64,000 nucleotides of DNA, from contig OZ219864.1 in NCBI GenBank assembly GCA_964291445.2, positions 434,001 through 498,000 on the forward strand, given 5' to 3'. Below the pieces are notes generated by a model. That model saw only the letters and a program-made list of their open reading frames with translations. It was not told the DNA's origin and did no database searches. The position numbers and the translations under genes were made by a program. Numbering within the stretch: position 1 is the stretch's first letter; each line of letters begins with the position of its first letter. This document shows, piece after piece, positions 8,096 to 17,545 of this stretch. Source of the stretch: JAPOXR01 sp964291445 (GTDB lineage: Bacteria; Pseudomonadota; Alphaproteobacteria; Rhodobacterales; Rhodobacteraceae).

Positions 8096-9934
8096 TCACG
8101 CAGCCAGTTGTTCGGATTCCTCGGTCTGCTGGCGATGCCACATGGATGCATAGCGTCCATCGAGGGCCAGCAGCTGGTCATGAGTTCCCTGCTCGGTGAT
8201 CCTGCCACTCTCCAGCACGATGATGTTGTCCGAATCGACGATCGTGGACAGCCTGTGGGCGATGGCAATCACCGTTCGGCCGCGCGCCATGTCGCGGAAG
8301 CTCTCCTGGATCTCCTTCTCGGTCTCGGTATCCAGCGCCGAGGTTGCTTCGTCGAGCAGCAGGATCGGCGGATTCTTGAGCAATGTCCGGCTGATTCCGA
8401 CCCGCTGCTTTTCGCCGCCGGACAGCTTCAATCCCCGTTCGCCGACCTGGGTGTCATATCCTTCTGGCAATTGGTCGATGAATTCGTGCAGTTGCGCAGC
8501 CCGCGCAACCTCCTCGATCTGCGCCCGTGTCGCATAGGGAAGCCCGTAGGCAATGTTGTAGAAGAGCGTTTCGTTGAACAGCACGGTATCCTGGGGAACA
8601 ATTCCGATCCGGGCGTGCAGGCTGGCCTGAGTCACTTCCCGAACATCCTGCCCATCAATTCGCAAGGCGCCGCCATTGACGTCATAGAACCGGAATAGCA
8701 GCCTGCCAATGGTCGACTTGCCCGACCCTGACGGGCCGACGATGGCCACGGTCTGCCCAGGCTCGACGACAAGGTTGATGCCCTTGAGAATCGGACGGTC
8801 GGCATCATAGCCGAAAACCACGTTCTCGAACTCGATCTTCCCGCCCGTCACCTCCAAATCAGCCGCTCCCGGCTTGTCGCCGACCTCGTAGCCCTGCTCG
8901 AGGAGGTCGAACATGTCGCCCATGTCGACGAGCGCCTGCCTGACTTCACGGTAGACGGTCCCCAGATAGTTCAGCGGGATGGTGATCTGCATCATGTAGG
9001 CGTTGACCAGGACAAAATCGCCGACCGTGAGTGCGCCCTGCTGCACGCCCAATGCCGCGATCACCAGCACCGCCACCGTGCCGATCGCGATCAGGATCGC
9101 CTGGCCCAGGTTAAGGAATGCAAGGGAATAGCTGGTCTTCAGCGCCGCCTCTTCATAGCCGGCCATCGAGGAATCATAGCGGTCGGCCTCGCGCTCCTCG
9201 GCGCTGAAATACTTGACGGTTTCGAAATTGAGGAGGCTGTCCACCGCTTTCTGGTTGGCATCGGTATCCTGGCGGTTCATCTCCTTGCGAATCTGCACCC
9301 GCCACGCGGTGACCTTGAAGGTGAACCAGACATAAATGCTGATCGTCACCAGGATGATGACGAAATACCGGACATCCAGCACCACCAGGAGAATGATCGC
9401 GATCATCGACAACTCGATGATCAGCGGTCCGATCGAGAACAGCATGAAACGAAGCAGCCAGTCGAGACCCTTGACCCCGCGCTCGATGATCCGGGACAGG
9501 CCACCGGTCTTGCGGGTGATGTGGTATCGAAGCGACAGCTTGTGGATGTGTCGAAATGTCTCGAGCGCCAGCATCCGGAGCGCCCGCAAACCGACCTTGG
9601 CAAAGATGATGTCACGCAGCTGGTCGAAACCGACGCTCAGGATCCTGGCGCCGCCATAGGCAACGGTCAGCCCCACCGCCCCAAGCACCCCGGCCAGCAG
9701 CAGGTTTTCCGGATCGGCTCCGGCCAGTGAATCGACGGCGGCCTTGTAGAAGAAAGGCGTGATCACGGCGATGACCTTGGCCAGGGCCAGGGCAACCATG
9801 GCCAGCACCACCCGCATCTTTGCCGGGCGATTGCCATCGGGCCACAGATATGGCGCAACGCTCCGGATTGTGCGCATTGCACTTCGCCGGTCGGCCAGCC
9901 TCTCCAGGGCCTTCTCGCTTTGGCTATTGGCCAT
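8096..9934 (-). CDS. Atm1-type ABC exporter (fused permease and ATPase)
   Basis: 612-residue half-transporter. The transmembrane domain (about 40-330, six helices) contains the ATM1/HMT1-type NFETVKYFSAEEREADRY segment (237-254). The nucleotide-binding domain has Walker A GPSGSGKS (400-407), signature LSGGEKQR (504-511), Walker B ILLLDEATSALD (524-535) and the His switch in IAHRLST. Bacterial Atm1 homologues export glutathione-linked or metal-linked sulfur compounds and support heavy-metal tolerance. Mitochondrial Atm1 supports cytosolic Fe-S cluster assembly. It works as a homodimer in the inner membrane. It converges with argE (65-base gap without a strong terminator). The start at 9934 fits the family length. 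Confidence 0.9.
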   Translation of the reverse strand: MANSQSEKALERLADRRSAMRTIRSVAPYLWPDGNRPAKMRVVLAMVALALAKVIAVITPFFYKAAVDSLAGADPENLLLAGVLGAVGLTVAYGGARILSVGFDQLRDIIFAKVGLRALRMLALETFRHIHKLSLRYHITRKTGGLSRIIERGVKGLDWLLRFMLFSIGPLIIELSMIAIILLVVLDVRYFVIILVTISIYVWFTFKVTAWRVQIRKEMNRQDTDANQKAVDSLLNFETVKYFSAEEREADRYDSSMAGYEEAALKTSYSLAFLNLGQAILIAIGTVAVLVIAALGVQQGALTVGDFVLVNAYMMQITIPLNYLGTVYREVRQALVDMGDMFDLLEQGYEVGDKPGAADLEVTGGKIEFENVVFGYDADRPILKGINLVVEPGQTVAIVGPSGSGKSTIGRLLFRFYDVNGGALRIDGQDVREVTQASLHARIGIVPQDTVLFNETLFYNIAYGLPYATRAQIEEVARAAQLHEFIDQLPEGYDTQVGERGLKLSGGEKQRVGISRTLLKNPPILLLDEATSALDTETEKEIQESFRDMARGRTVIAIAHRLSTIVDSDNIIVLESGRITEQGTHDQLLALDGRYASMWHRQQTEESEQLAA

Positions 9935-10351
9935 ATCCGCCTTTCACGCCCGCACCTGCCGGCCTTGGCATCACGGCCGGACATGGCAACCGGACACAAG
10001 CCGGACCGCAAGATTCCCGATGGAGCCTGCATATCGCGCATTGGCCCAACCTGCGACAAGACATGGTCATCCACGGCAGTATTTTCAATGGCCGTTGCCA
10101 ACGGCACCCGACTGCCGGATGCGAAGCAGGGATCTGCGAGCCCGGGGCGGGTGGCTCGACGGAGAAGCCGGCGAACTCTTCACCGGCCGTCATTCCAACC
10201 GCCCGTCGCCAATCGGAAAACCTGTGCGGTCGGGACAAATCGGCAGGATTCTTGAATGCCGGGCCGGCCTCGCCCGGCGCGTCGCCCTGCCGGCACTCCG
10301 GCGACGAGCCCGACCTCCTCTCGAATTCCGTCACGCCGCCGGTTTCTCCTT
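9935..10351. other. Intergenic stretch upstream of the ABC exporter
   Basis: About 417 bases between the exporter start and the end of the HTH gene, both on the minus strand. Long plus-strand frames cross it but read as low-complexity Arg/Pro/Ser shadow. I see no RNA gene. It presumably contains the exporter promoter, which I could not place. Confidence 0.4.
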
Positions 10352-10801
10352 CTATCTTGCCGGTCGGACGATTCGTGCTCTTCCGACCGGAATTTCCAGC
10401 TCGCCAGATATTGTGTCGAGAAGAACGAAAGGTGGTGGCGGTTGGCGCATTGCCCATTCATCTTCCGATAGCCGGGTCGTGCGACGTTTGCGGTCTTTCG
10501 GCGCCGCACCTTTCGGCAGACGCATCACATCGACGAAGCGGCGCTCCACGAGCAGGGCGAAGAGCGAGGGACCGTTGGTGGTTGCAAGGAGGCGGTCTCG
10601 CGTCGCCCGCCGATCGCCTTCGTCAAGATGTCGAACCGCGTCCAATGTCCGGCGAATTTCCTGCTCGCGCCGTGCGGAGGGTGCCTTGCCATTGGCCCAG
10701 TGCTGAAGGGTGCGATGCGAAACATTGAAGAGTTCGCTCAACATCTCCCATGACAGGCCCGAACGGAGCCTGATTTCAAGGACAGCATCTGCCGAGGTCA
10801 T
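10352..10801 (-). CDS. Small helix-turn-helix DNA-binding protein
   Basis: 149 residues from the ATG at 10801, which has a strong ribosome binding site (ggagg, about 6 bases upstream). The longer open frame upstream is non-homologous. Residues about 8-40 form a helix-turn-helix (LRSGLSWEMLSELFNVSHRT then LQHWANGKAPS), resembling Xre/antitoxin-type domains in which a C-terminal Trp-x-N-G-K follows the recognition helix. The remainder is basic, with RKRRTTRLSEDEW and a Pro-rich PPPPF segment. No toxin gene adjoins it. Probably a transcriptional regulator; its target is unknown. Confidence 0.75.
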   Translation of the reverse strand: MTSADAVLEIRLRSGLSWEMLSELFNVSHRTLQHWANGKAPSARREQEIRRTLDAVRHLDEGDRRATRDRLLATTNGPSLFALLVERRFVDVMRLPKGAAPKDRKRRTTRLSEDEWAMRQPPPPFVLLDTISGELEIPVGRARIVRPAR

Positions 10802-11255
10802 GGCGCTCCTCCATGGGATATTGGCAACAGGTCGGTGAGTGTCAGCCGGAATAGCGAATGGGTGTGACCGGCGAAAGCCAATTTCCGGGCAGCCAGGGAC
10901 GATTCGACCCCGCCGCAAGATCATGCTGCGTCTCGACGAGGCCCTGGGGGCGAGGACGAGGGTTTTCGGCCATGCCGCCGGTGCCGTGCCGCAATCCAGT
11001 CGAATGGGCGGACATCGCACTCGAGACCATGATGGTGTCGGCCATACCCGGAAGAGGCGGTCGGCAGGACATGGTAGCCACGCCGGAGTGGCATGACGCA
11101 TGGCGTCCTGTCGGACCGTCGCAGGCCTTCGATTGGCACCAGTGACCGGGCTGAATTTGCTTGCTCCGCGAGGATGGATGTGGTTGTGGCATCACTAATG
11201 TACTGTAAAACAAAGATAAATTATGCAGACAGGAATCACGAGAGAGAACCAGACC
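10802..11255. other. Divergent intergenic region between HTH gene and aldo/keto reductase
   Basis: About 450 bases without a convincing gene. The right third (11180-11225) is unusually AT-rich for this genome and probably holds the aldo/keto reductase promoter. The remainder must contain the HTH gene promoter. Because an HTH regulator is divergent to the reductase, it could control it from here (inference). Confidence 0.4.
11184..11211 (+). promoter_or_regulatory. Possible promoter of the aldo/keto reductase
   Basis: TTGTGG, a 16-base spacer, then TAAAAC, in an AT-rich island 45 bases before the start codon. The boxes are only moderately close to the sigma-70 consensus, so this is tentative. 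Confidence 0.3.
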
Positions 11256-12299
11256 ATGAGAATGAAGCCGCTCGGTTCGACCGACACGATGGTCAGCGAA
11301 CTCTGTCTTGGCACCATGACCTTTGGCACCCAGACCCCGGAGCAGGATGCGCACCGGCAGATCGACATGGCGCTGGATCACGGTATCAACATCGCCGATA
11401 CCGCCGAGATGTACCCGGTCAACCCGGTTTCGGCCGATACCGTCGGCGACAGCGAGAGAATCCTCGGCAGCTGGGTCGCCAAATCGGGGCGTCGCGACCA
11501 GATCCTGCTGGCAACCAAGGCAACCGGGGAAGGGTTGAAAATCGTGCGGGACGGCGCACCGATCTCCGGCAAGACGGTCCGGGAAGCGGTCGAGGGCTCA
11601 CTTGCCCGGTTGCAGACCGACTACATCGATCTCTACCAGCTTCACTGGCCAAACCGGGGCTCCTACATGTTCAGGCAGAACTGGACCTTCGATCCGACGG
11701 GCCAGGACAGGTCGGAGACCCTGGACCACATGGCCGACACGCTCGATGCCCTGTCCGAACTGGTGCAGCAGGGAAAGATCATTCATTTCGGCCTGTCGAA
11801 CGAAAGCGCCTGGGGAGTCGGGCAATGGCTTAGGGCAGCCGAGAAGGGTGGAGGACCCCGGGTTGAAGCCATCCAGAACGAATACAGCCTGCTCTGCCGG
11901 CTGTTCGACACCGACCTGGCCGAACTCGCCCATCACGAGCAGGTCGGGCTGCTGGCATATTCGCCGCTTGCGACCGGGCTGCTGACCGGCAAATACCAGC
12001 ATGGCAAGATTCCTGCCCGCTCCCGTCGGTCGATCAACGACAATCTCGGTGGGCGGGCGGGCGAACGGGCATTCGCTGCGGTCGATGCCTATCTGGAGGT
12101 GGCGGCCAGGCATGGGGTCGATCTGCCATTACTGGCCCTCGCCTGGTGCAGCACCCGGCCATTCATGGGCTCGGCCATCTTTGGCGCAACCACCGCCGAC
12201 CAGTTGCAATACCTGCTGGGAGCATCCGGGATGACGCTGTCAGATGACTGCCTTGCCGACATCGACACTGCCCACCGCGCCAACCCGATGCCCTATTGA
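11256..12299 (+). CDS. Aldo/keto reductase, Tas-like
   Basis: 347 residues from 11256 (MRMKPLGSTD). ATGs at 11223 and 11262 are also in frame; a GAGAG stretch lies about 9 bases before 11256. It follows E. coli Tas closely in layout: LCLGTMTFGTQTPEQDAHRQ, then DTAEMYP (catalytic Asp/Tyr), LLATKATG (Lys), DLYQLHWPNRGS (His), GLSNES and AYSPLATGLLTGKY for NADPH binding. This is a cytoplasmic NADPH-dependent carbonyl reductase with unknown physiological substrate. It ends 28 bases from the convergent SDR gene. Confidence 0.9.
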   Translation: MRMKPLGSTDTMVSELCLGTMTFGTQTPEQDAHRQIDMALDHGINIADTAEMYPVNPVSADTVGDSERILGSWVAKSGRRDQILLATKATGEGLKIVRDGAPISGKTVREAVEGSLARLQTDYIDLYQLHWPNRGSYMFRQNWTFDPTGQDRSETLDHMADTLDALSELVQQGKIIHFGLSNESAWGVGQWLRAAEKGGGPRVEAIQNEYSLLCRLFDTDLAELAHHEQVGLLAYSPLATGLLTGKYQHGKIPARSRRSINDNLGGRAGERAFAAVDAYLEVAARHGVDLPLLALAWCSTRPFMGSAIFGATTADQLQYLLGASGMTLSDDCLADIDTAHRANPMPY

Positions 12300-12326
12300 G
12301 GCATCCTCCGGCAACCGGAGCGCCAT

Positions 12327-13097
12327 TCACCCTGTCGTGACCACCCCGCCATCGACGGGAACGACCTGGCCCGTCATCATCCTGCTGGCCGACGAGGCAA
12401 GGAACAGGCAGGCACCGACGATATCCTCCGGTTTCAGATGTTCCTTCAGGCACTGCTTGCCCAGATGGCGCTCAAGTGATTCCCGGTCAGCCCACAATTC
12501 CAGCTGCCGTTCGGTCAGGGTCCATCCCGGGGCCACCGCGTTCACGCGTATGCCTTCAGGTCCGAATTCACGGGCCAGGACGCGGGTCAGCCCGGTAATT
12601 CCGGCATTGGCCGTCGCATAGGCCGGGTATCCGGCATTGCCGGTCATGTAGGACACCGACGTGAAGTTGATGATGACACCGCCGCCCAGCGTCTGCATGC
12701 CGGCAATCGCCGCCCGTGACGAGAAGAAATACGGGCGAAGATTCACCGCGTGATTGGCATCCCACCCCTCGACATCCAGCGCCTCGGTGCTGTGGCGGGT
12801 GTCGTTTGCCGCGTTGTTGACCAACACCTCGATCGGTCCATGTAGAGACGCCGCCTCGCCCATTGCCGCCTCGAGCTGTCCGATATCGGTCACATCGCAG
12901 CCGATATAGAGGGGCCGGCTGCCGTGCTCTGCCTCCATCCGGTCGCAGAACCGCGTTGCATCGGATCGCTGCACGAAGGCCACCCGTGCCCCCTGCCCCA
13001 GGAACCCCCCGGTCAGCGCCGCACCGATCCCGGAGCCGCCACCGGTAATGAATACCGACTTTCCAGCAAGATCCCCGAACTTGACATCCAGATTCAT
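12327..13097 (-). CDS. SDR-family oxidoreductase with altered catalytic lysine
   Basis: 256 residues from the ATG at 13097, preceded by GGGAGG with 6-7 bases spacing. The longer open frame upstream is not homologous. Classical SDR layout: cofactor motif TGGGSGIG (about 20-27), DVTD, NNAA, catalytic Ser in NFTSVSYM, and Tyr in PAYATANAG. The position four after that Tyr, normally Lys in YxxxK, is Asn here. The C-terminus ends in the usual VPVDGG. Possible role in sugar or sugar-acid oxidation, as for similar SDRs, but the substrate cannot be read. The Lys-to-Asn change questions normal catalysis. Confidence 0.88.
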   Translation of the reverse strand: MNLDVKFGDLAGKSVFITGGGSGIGAALTGGFLGQGARVAFVQRSDATRFCDRMEAEHGSRPLYIGCDVTDIGQLEAAMGEAASLHGPIEVLVNNAANDTRHSTEALDVEGWDANHAVNLRPYFFSSRAAIAGMQTLGGGVIINFTSVSYMTGNAGYPAYATANAGITGLTRVLAREFGPEGIRVNAVAPGWTLTERQLELWADRESLERHLGKQCLKEHLKPEDIVGACLFLASSASRMMTGQVVPVDGGVVTTG

Positions 13098-13317
13098 GAC
13101 CACCCTCCCATCATCCGCAACAAGCGCCGCCCAGCCCAATAGCAGCCACCCCGAAGCCGGACAAACCCGATAGTGACCGAAACTCCCGGCCGGCAAGAGC
13201 CATGGCCGTCCGCGTCTCGTGTCAGGTCGGCCTGCCACCGGGGCGGGCGGCCATTCTCCCCGCATGGCTGCCCGGTTCGGGGAAGCCGCAATCCGTGCAG
13301 CCGACGTCGCGTGACCG

Positions 13318-14928
13318 TCAGTGCGCCGCCTGGTCGCCGATGGTGAATTCCAGCGGCCTGACCTGGTGGAACAACCCCGTTTCCCTGATCGTCCTGACCA
13401 CCTCCTGGTCGGCGGCGCTGTCGATCGACAACAGGGCGATCGCATCCTCCCCGGCGCCCGATCTGCCCAGGTTGAAATTGGCAATGTTGACATTGCACTG
13501 CCCCAGGGCGGTTCCCAGGGCGCCGATGATGCCGGGCTGGTCGCGGTTGGTGGTGTAGAGCATGTAGCGGGTGATGTCGGCGTCGACATAGATGCCCTTG
13601 ATCTGGATGAAGCGGGGCTTGCCGTCGGAGAACACCGTCCCCACCAGCGACCGCTCCCGTTGTTCGGTGACCACCGTCAGCTTGACATAGGCATCGAACA
13701 CCCCCGATTTGGACCGGGTTGTCGCCGACATGACGAATCCCCGGTCCCTGGCCGCAATTTCGGCCGACACCATGTTGATTTCGGGGCTGGACGGCCGGAG
13801 CAACCCGGCCAGCGCCGCCGCGTTCAGTGCCGAGATGTTCATTTCGGACACGGAGCCGTCATAGAGCAGGTTGATGGCCCGGATCGGTTCGTCGGTCATC
13901 TGCCCGACGAAGGAGCCGAGATGATCGGCAAGGGCGATCCATGGAAGGAGTCGCGGCGCCTCTTCCGCACTGATGGATGGCATGTTCAGCGCGTTGTTGA
14001 CGGCGCCGTGCAACAGGTAGTCGGACATCTGCTGTGCAACCTGCTGGGCAACCTTTTCCTGCGCTTCCGTGGTCGATGCTCCGAGATGCGGCGTCGCCAC
14101 CACCTGCGGCAGCTCCAGCAGCGAATTGCCCTCCGGCGGCTCGCTTTCGAAGACGTCGAGCGCCGCGCCGGCGACATGACCTGACCGGATCGCCGCTTCC
14201 AGCGCCGCCTCGTCGACGATCCCGCCGCGGGCGCAGTTGATGATGCGAACGCCCTTGCGCGTCCGCGCCAGCGCCGCCGCATTCATGATGTGTCGGGTCT
14301 TGTCGGTCAGCGGAACATGAAAGCTGATGATGTCTGACCGGGCCAGCAATTCATCGAACTCGACCTTTTCGACTCCCAGCGACTTCGCGCGCTGGGCAGC
14401 CAGGAACGGGTCGTAGCAGACTACCCGCATGTCGAGGCCATTCGCCCGCCGGCATACCGCCGAGCCGATATTGCCGCAGCCGACCACGCCAAGGGTCTTG
14501 CCGGCGAGTTCGGTGCCGACAAAACGGGATTTTTCCCATTGTCCGCCGCGTATCGAGGCATCGGCAGCCGGAATCTGCCGGGCAAGCGACATCATCAGGG
14601 CAATGGCATGCTCGGCAGTGGTGACGGCATTGCCGAGCGGGGTGTTCATGACGATAATTCCACGCCGCGAGGCCGCCTGCACATCGACATTGTCGACGCC
14701 GATCCCGGCCCGGCCGATGACCCGGAGACGTTCGGCACCCTCGAGGAGCCGGGCCGACACCCTGGTCGCCGAGCGGATAGCCAGCCCGTCATACTCGCCG
14801 ATCACCTGGCGCAGCATGGTCTTGTCCTTGCCGATTTCGGGGCGGAAATCTGCCTCCACCCCGCGATCGGCAAAGATCTGCAATGCCGATTCGGACAACC
14901 GGTCGGATACCAGCACTCTCGGTTTCAT
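13318..14928 (-). CDS. serA: D-3-phosphoglycerate dehydrogenase
   Basis: 536 residues, the long SerA type. It oxidises 3-phosphoglycerate with NAD in the first step of serine synthesis. Domains in order: substrate-binding lobe, NAD lobe with GVVGCGNIG, active-site Arg in NCARGGIVDE and His in TPHLGAS, then the ASB/intervening domain (about 320-450) and a C-terminal ACT domain (RDQPGIIGALG...NVNIANFNLGR) that usually mediates serine feedback. The start ATG at 14928 overlaps the serC stop by ATGA, so the two are translationally coupled. It forms an operon serC-serA, divergent from serB. Confidence 0.97.
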   Translation of the reverse strand: MKPRVLVSDRLSESALQIFADRGVEADFRPEIGKDKTMLRQVIGEYDGLAIRSATRVSARLLEGAERLRVIGRAGIGVDNVDVQAASRRGIIVMNTPLGNAVTTAEHAIALMMSLARQIPAADASIRGGQWEKSRFVGTELAGKTLGVVGCGNIGSAVCRRANGLDMRVVCYDPFLAAQRAKSLGVEKVEFDELLARSDIISFHVPLTDKTRHIMNAAALARTRKGVRIINCARGGIVDEAALEAAIRSGHVAGAALDVFESEPPEGNSLLELPQVVATPHLGASTTEAQEKVAQQVAQQMSDYLLHGAVNNALNMPSISAEEAPRLLPWIALADHLGSFVGQMTDEPIRAINLLYDGSVSEMNISALNAAALAGLLRPSSPEINMVSAEIAARDRGFVMSATTRSKSGVFDAYVKLTVVTEQRERSLVGTVFSDGKPRFIQIKGIYVDADITRYMLYTTNRDQPGIIGALGTALGQCNVNIANFNLGRSGAGEDAIALLSIDSAADQEVVRTIRETGLFHQVRPLEFTIGDQAAH

Positions 14929-16109
14929 CTGCCATTCTCCTGCTTGCCGGCATTCTCCCGGATGGCGAGCCGCTCGGAATGATACGCCCACTCGATCCAC
15001 GGCATCAGCAACCGCAAATCGGAATTCTCCACCGTGGCTCCGCACCAGATCCGCAGTCCTGGCGGCGCATCCCGGTATGATCCGATGTCCAGGGCCACCT
15101 GCTGGTCGGCCAGCCGCCTGGCCACCGCCCCGGCAAATCGTCCCCGCTCCCCGTCCGGGAGTTCCGGGCCGTCGAAGACAAGGCAGACGCTGGTCGTCGA
15201 CCGGTGGGCCGGATTGCCGGCCAGGTGGGAAACCCAGCCATGGCGACCGACGAAACCGGCAATGACCGCGGCATTGGCCTCCGCCCGGGCAATCAATTCC
15301 GGCAGGCCGCCGATGGACCGGGCCCAGTTCAGCGAGTGCAGGCAATCCTCGACACAGAGCATGGACGGGGTGTTGATGGTGGAGCCGGCAAAGATTGCCT
15401 CGTTGATCGCACCCTTGCCAGTCAGCCTGAATATCTTCGGCACCGGCCAGGGCGGCACCCAGAACCGGAGCCGGTCGGCTGCCCTGGGCGACAGGACAAT
15501 CATGCCATGTGCGGCCTCGCCGCCGAGAACCTTCTGCCAGGAAAAGGTGGTGACATCGAGCTTGTCCCAGGGAAGCTCCATCGCAAAGGCCGCCGAGGTT
15601 GCATCGCAGATCGTCAGCCCCTCCCGTTCTTCGGGGATGAAATCGCCATCCGCAACCCGGACGCCGCTGGTGGTGCCATTCCAGGCAAACACCACGTCAG
15701 CGGCAAAATCGACCCGCGACAGGTCGGGAAGCTCGCCATACGGTGCAACATGGGCCACCGCATCCAGCCGCAACTGCGTGGTGATGTCGGTCAGCCAGCC
15801 CTTGCCGAACGCTTCCCAGGCCAGGACCTCCACCCGGCGCTGGCCAAGCAGCGACCACATCGCCATCTCGACGGCCCCCGTATCCGAGCCCGGCACGATG
15901 CCGATCCGGAACGCATCCGGGATGCCGAGTATTTCACGTGTCAGATCAATGACCTGGCCCAGCCTCGCCCTGCCTTCCGGTGAGCGGTGCGACCGGCCAG
16001 TCACTGCCCGGGACAGGCTGCCCGGAGTCCAGGAGGCGGGTTTTGCACAGGGGCCTGACGAAAATTGTGGACGTCTCGGCCGGTCATCCGGCCGTTGCAA
16101 ATGTTCCAT
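14925..16109 (-). CDS. serC: Phosphoserine aminotransferase
   Basis: 394 residues, PLP-dependent, converting 3-phosphohydroxypyruvate and glutamate to phosphoserine. It begins with the alphaproteobacterial-type FSSGPCAKP stretch. The PLP lysine is in TFSWQKVLGGEAAHG, and HRSPEGR and CDATSAAF contribute to the active site. The start at 16109 is supported by GGAAGG 5 bases upstream. First gene of the serC-serA operon. The cofactor fold and length match the family group used by Rhodospirillales and Rhizobiales rather than E. coli SerC. Confidence 0.95.
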   Translation of the reverse strand: MEHLQRPDDRPRRPQFSSGPCAKPASWTPGSLSRAVTGRSHRSPEGRARLGQVIDLTREILGIPDAFRIGIVPGSDTGAVEMAMWSLLGQRRVEVLAWEAFGKGWLTDITTQLRLDAVAHVAPYGELPDLSRVDFAADVVFAWNGTTSGVRVADGDFIPEEREGLTICDATSAAFAMELPWDKLDVTTFSWQKVLGGEAAHGMIVLSPRAADRLRFWVPPWPVPKIFRLTGKGAINEAIFAGSTINTPSMLCVEDCLHSLNWARSIGGLPELIARAEANAAVIAGFVGRHGWVSHLAGNPAHRSTTSVCLVFDGPELPDGERGRFAGAVARRLADQQVALDIGSYRDAPPGLRIWCGATVENSDLRLLMPWIEWAYHSERLAIRENAGKQENGR

Positions 16110-16501
16110 GCTATCCTTCCAGATACGCGCTCCTCGTTGGGGAGGAGTGGCCCGGCAAGCCGTCTATTGCATCCGAAGAGCCCCGGCAACCTCGAGGTCG
16201 AATTCGGTGTAGACATCGCCGCCGCCGCCGGACAGGGCACCCGCCGGCAACTCAAGGCGGCAACCGATGCCGCCTTCGGCGAGTACAGACCCGGGGTCAT
16301 GGCCTGGTTCGACAGCACAATACGATCAACAAGAAGCAAGACTGGAGGTCGCGCAAGGGCCAATTCACAATTGCAATATGGGGCTCGATTCCTCCGGCCC
16401 GGACCGGTCACGACATTTTCTGCCTTCATGGCCGGCGGGCGGGTTTCGGTTGGCTCGTCTCTCGGGTAGTGCAGGTCGGGCAGATTCCGGAGTCCGGCCC
16501 A
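16110..16501. other. Divergent serC / serB intergenic region
   Basis: About 390 bases that must hold promoters for serC (minus) and serB (plus). A plus-strand frame at about 16190-16340 reads somewhat protein-like but has no start or family match. I could not place confident promoter boxes or an RNA regulator. Confidence 0.4.
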
Positions 16502-17389
16502 ATGCCTGCCATCTCGCTGATCTCGAATCCCGAACGGCCCTGCCTCGACCGGCAGGATGTCGAGGGGCTGTGCCGGCGGTGGGGCGGCGAGTCTCTTGTG
16601 GAGCTGGCGCCCGGCATCGCCTGCGAATTTGCCGTTGGCCGGCATCCGGCCGATTTCGACGAGCGACGCAGGCAGTTCTCTGAACGGGGAATCGACCTCA
16701 ACATCCTTCCCGATGGCAACCGGCGGAAACGCTTCCTGTCCGCCGACATGGATTCGACGATCATCGAACAGGAATGCCTTGATGAACTGGCCTGTGAGGC
16801 CGGAGTCGGGGACCGGGTGGCACGCATCACCTCCCGGGCCATGAATGGCGAGATCGATTTCGACGACGCGCTCCGGGTGCGGGTGGCGCTGTTTGCCGGT
16901 CTCGAGGCCGGGGTGATCGACACGGTGTGGGCCAACCGGATATCCTTTACCCCCGGCGCATCCGAACTGGTCGCCACCATGCGGGCGGGCGGTGCCCAGG
17001 CCATCCTGATTTCGGGCGGGTTTACCGATTTCACCGGCAGGGTGGCTGGCCAGCTCGGGTTCCAGCGGCACTACGCCAACGGGTTGGTGTCCGAGGATGG
17101 AAAGCTGACCGGCAAGGTCATCGAGCCCCCACTCGGGAAATCGGACAAGAAGAGGATCCTGGGGCAGGAATTGCAGGATGCGGGGCTGCCCGCAGGGGAG
17201 GTGCTGGCCGTCGGCGACGGCTCGAACGATATCGACATGCTGCACATGTCGGGGCTGGGAGTGGCGTTCCGCGCCAAGCCTGTGGTCAACCAGGCGGTCG
17301 CAGTCCAGATCCGGCATGGCGATTTGACCGGCCTTCTCTACCTGCAGGGCTATCGCCGGTCCGAATTCGTGACCGGCGCCGATCGCTGA
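16502..17389 (+). CDS. serB: Phosphoserine phosphatase
   Basis: 295 residues from the ATG at 16502; the upstream open frame is non-homologous. HAD-fold enzyme with motif I DMDST (about 82-86), motif II SGG, the conserved Lys in LGKSDKK and motif IV GDGSNDIDML. It removes phosphate from L-phosphoserine in the last step of serine synthesis. The N-terminal 75 residues are a divergent ACT-like domain, as in other SerB proteins. With the divergent serC-serA operon, the complete pathway lies within 4.1 kb. Confidence 0.96.
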   Translation: MPAISLISNPERPCLDRQDVEGLCRRWGGESLVELAPGIACEFAVGRHPADFDERRRQFSERGIDLNILPDGNRRKRFLSADMDSTIIEQECLDELACEAGVGDRVARITSRAMNGEIDFDDALRVRVALFAGLEAGVIDTVWANRISFTPGASELVATMRAGGAQAILISGGFTDFTGRVAGQLGFQRHYANGLVSEDGKLTGKVIEPPLGKSDKKRILGQELQDAGLPAGEVLAVGDGSNDIDMLHMSGLGVAFRAKPVVNQAVAVQIRHGDLTGLLYLQGYRRSEFVTGADR

Positions 17390-17545
17390 CCCGGGATACC
17401 GGGCTCGCATGGGCGGGATGGCACACGGGCTGCGCCACCGACGATTTGGCCCTCCGGTTGCCGGTGGGCTTGAAGGGGTGCTGCAAACCGGTATCCTGAC
17501 CGATGACCGGCGGCGGCGCTCCACCCATTCGAGACGAGCAATCAG

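Noticed and set aside
16001..17524. 507-codon minus-strand open frame opposite serB
   Set aside because: serB on the plus strand has complete HAD motifs; the opposite frame has none.
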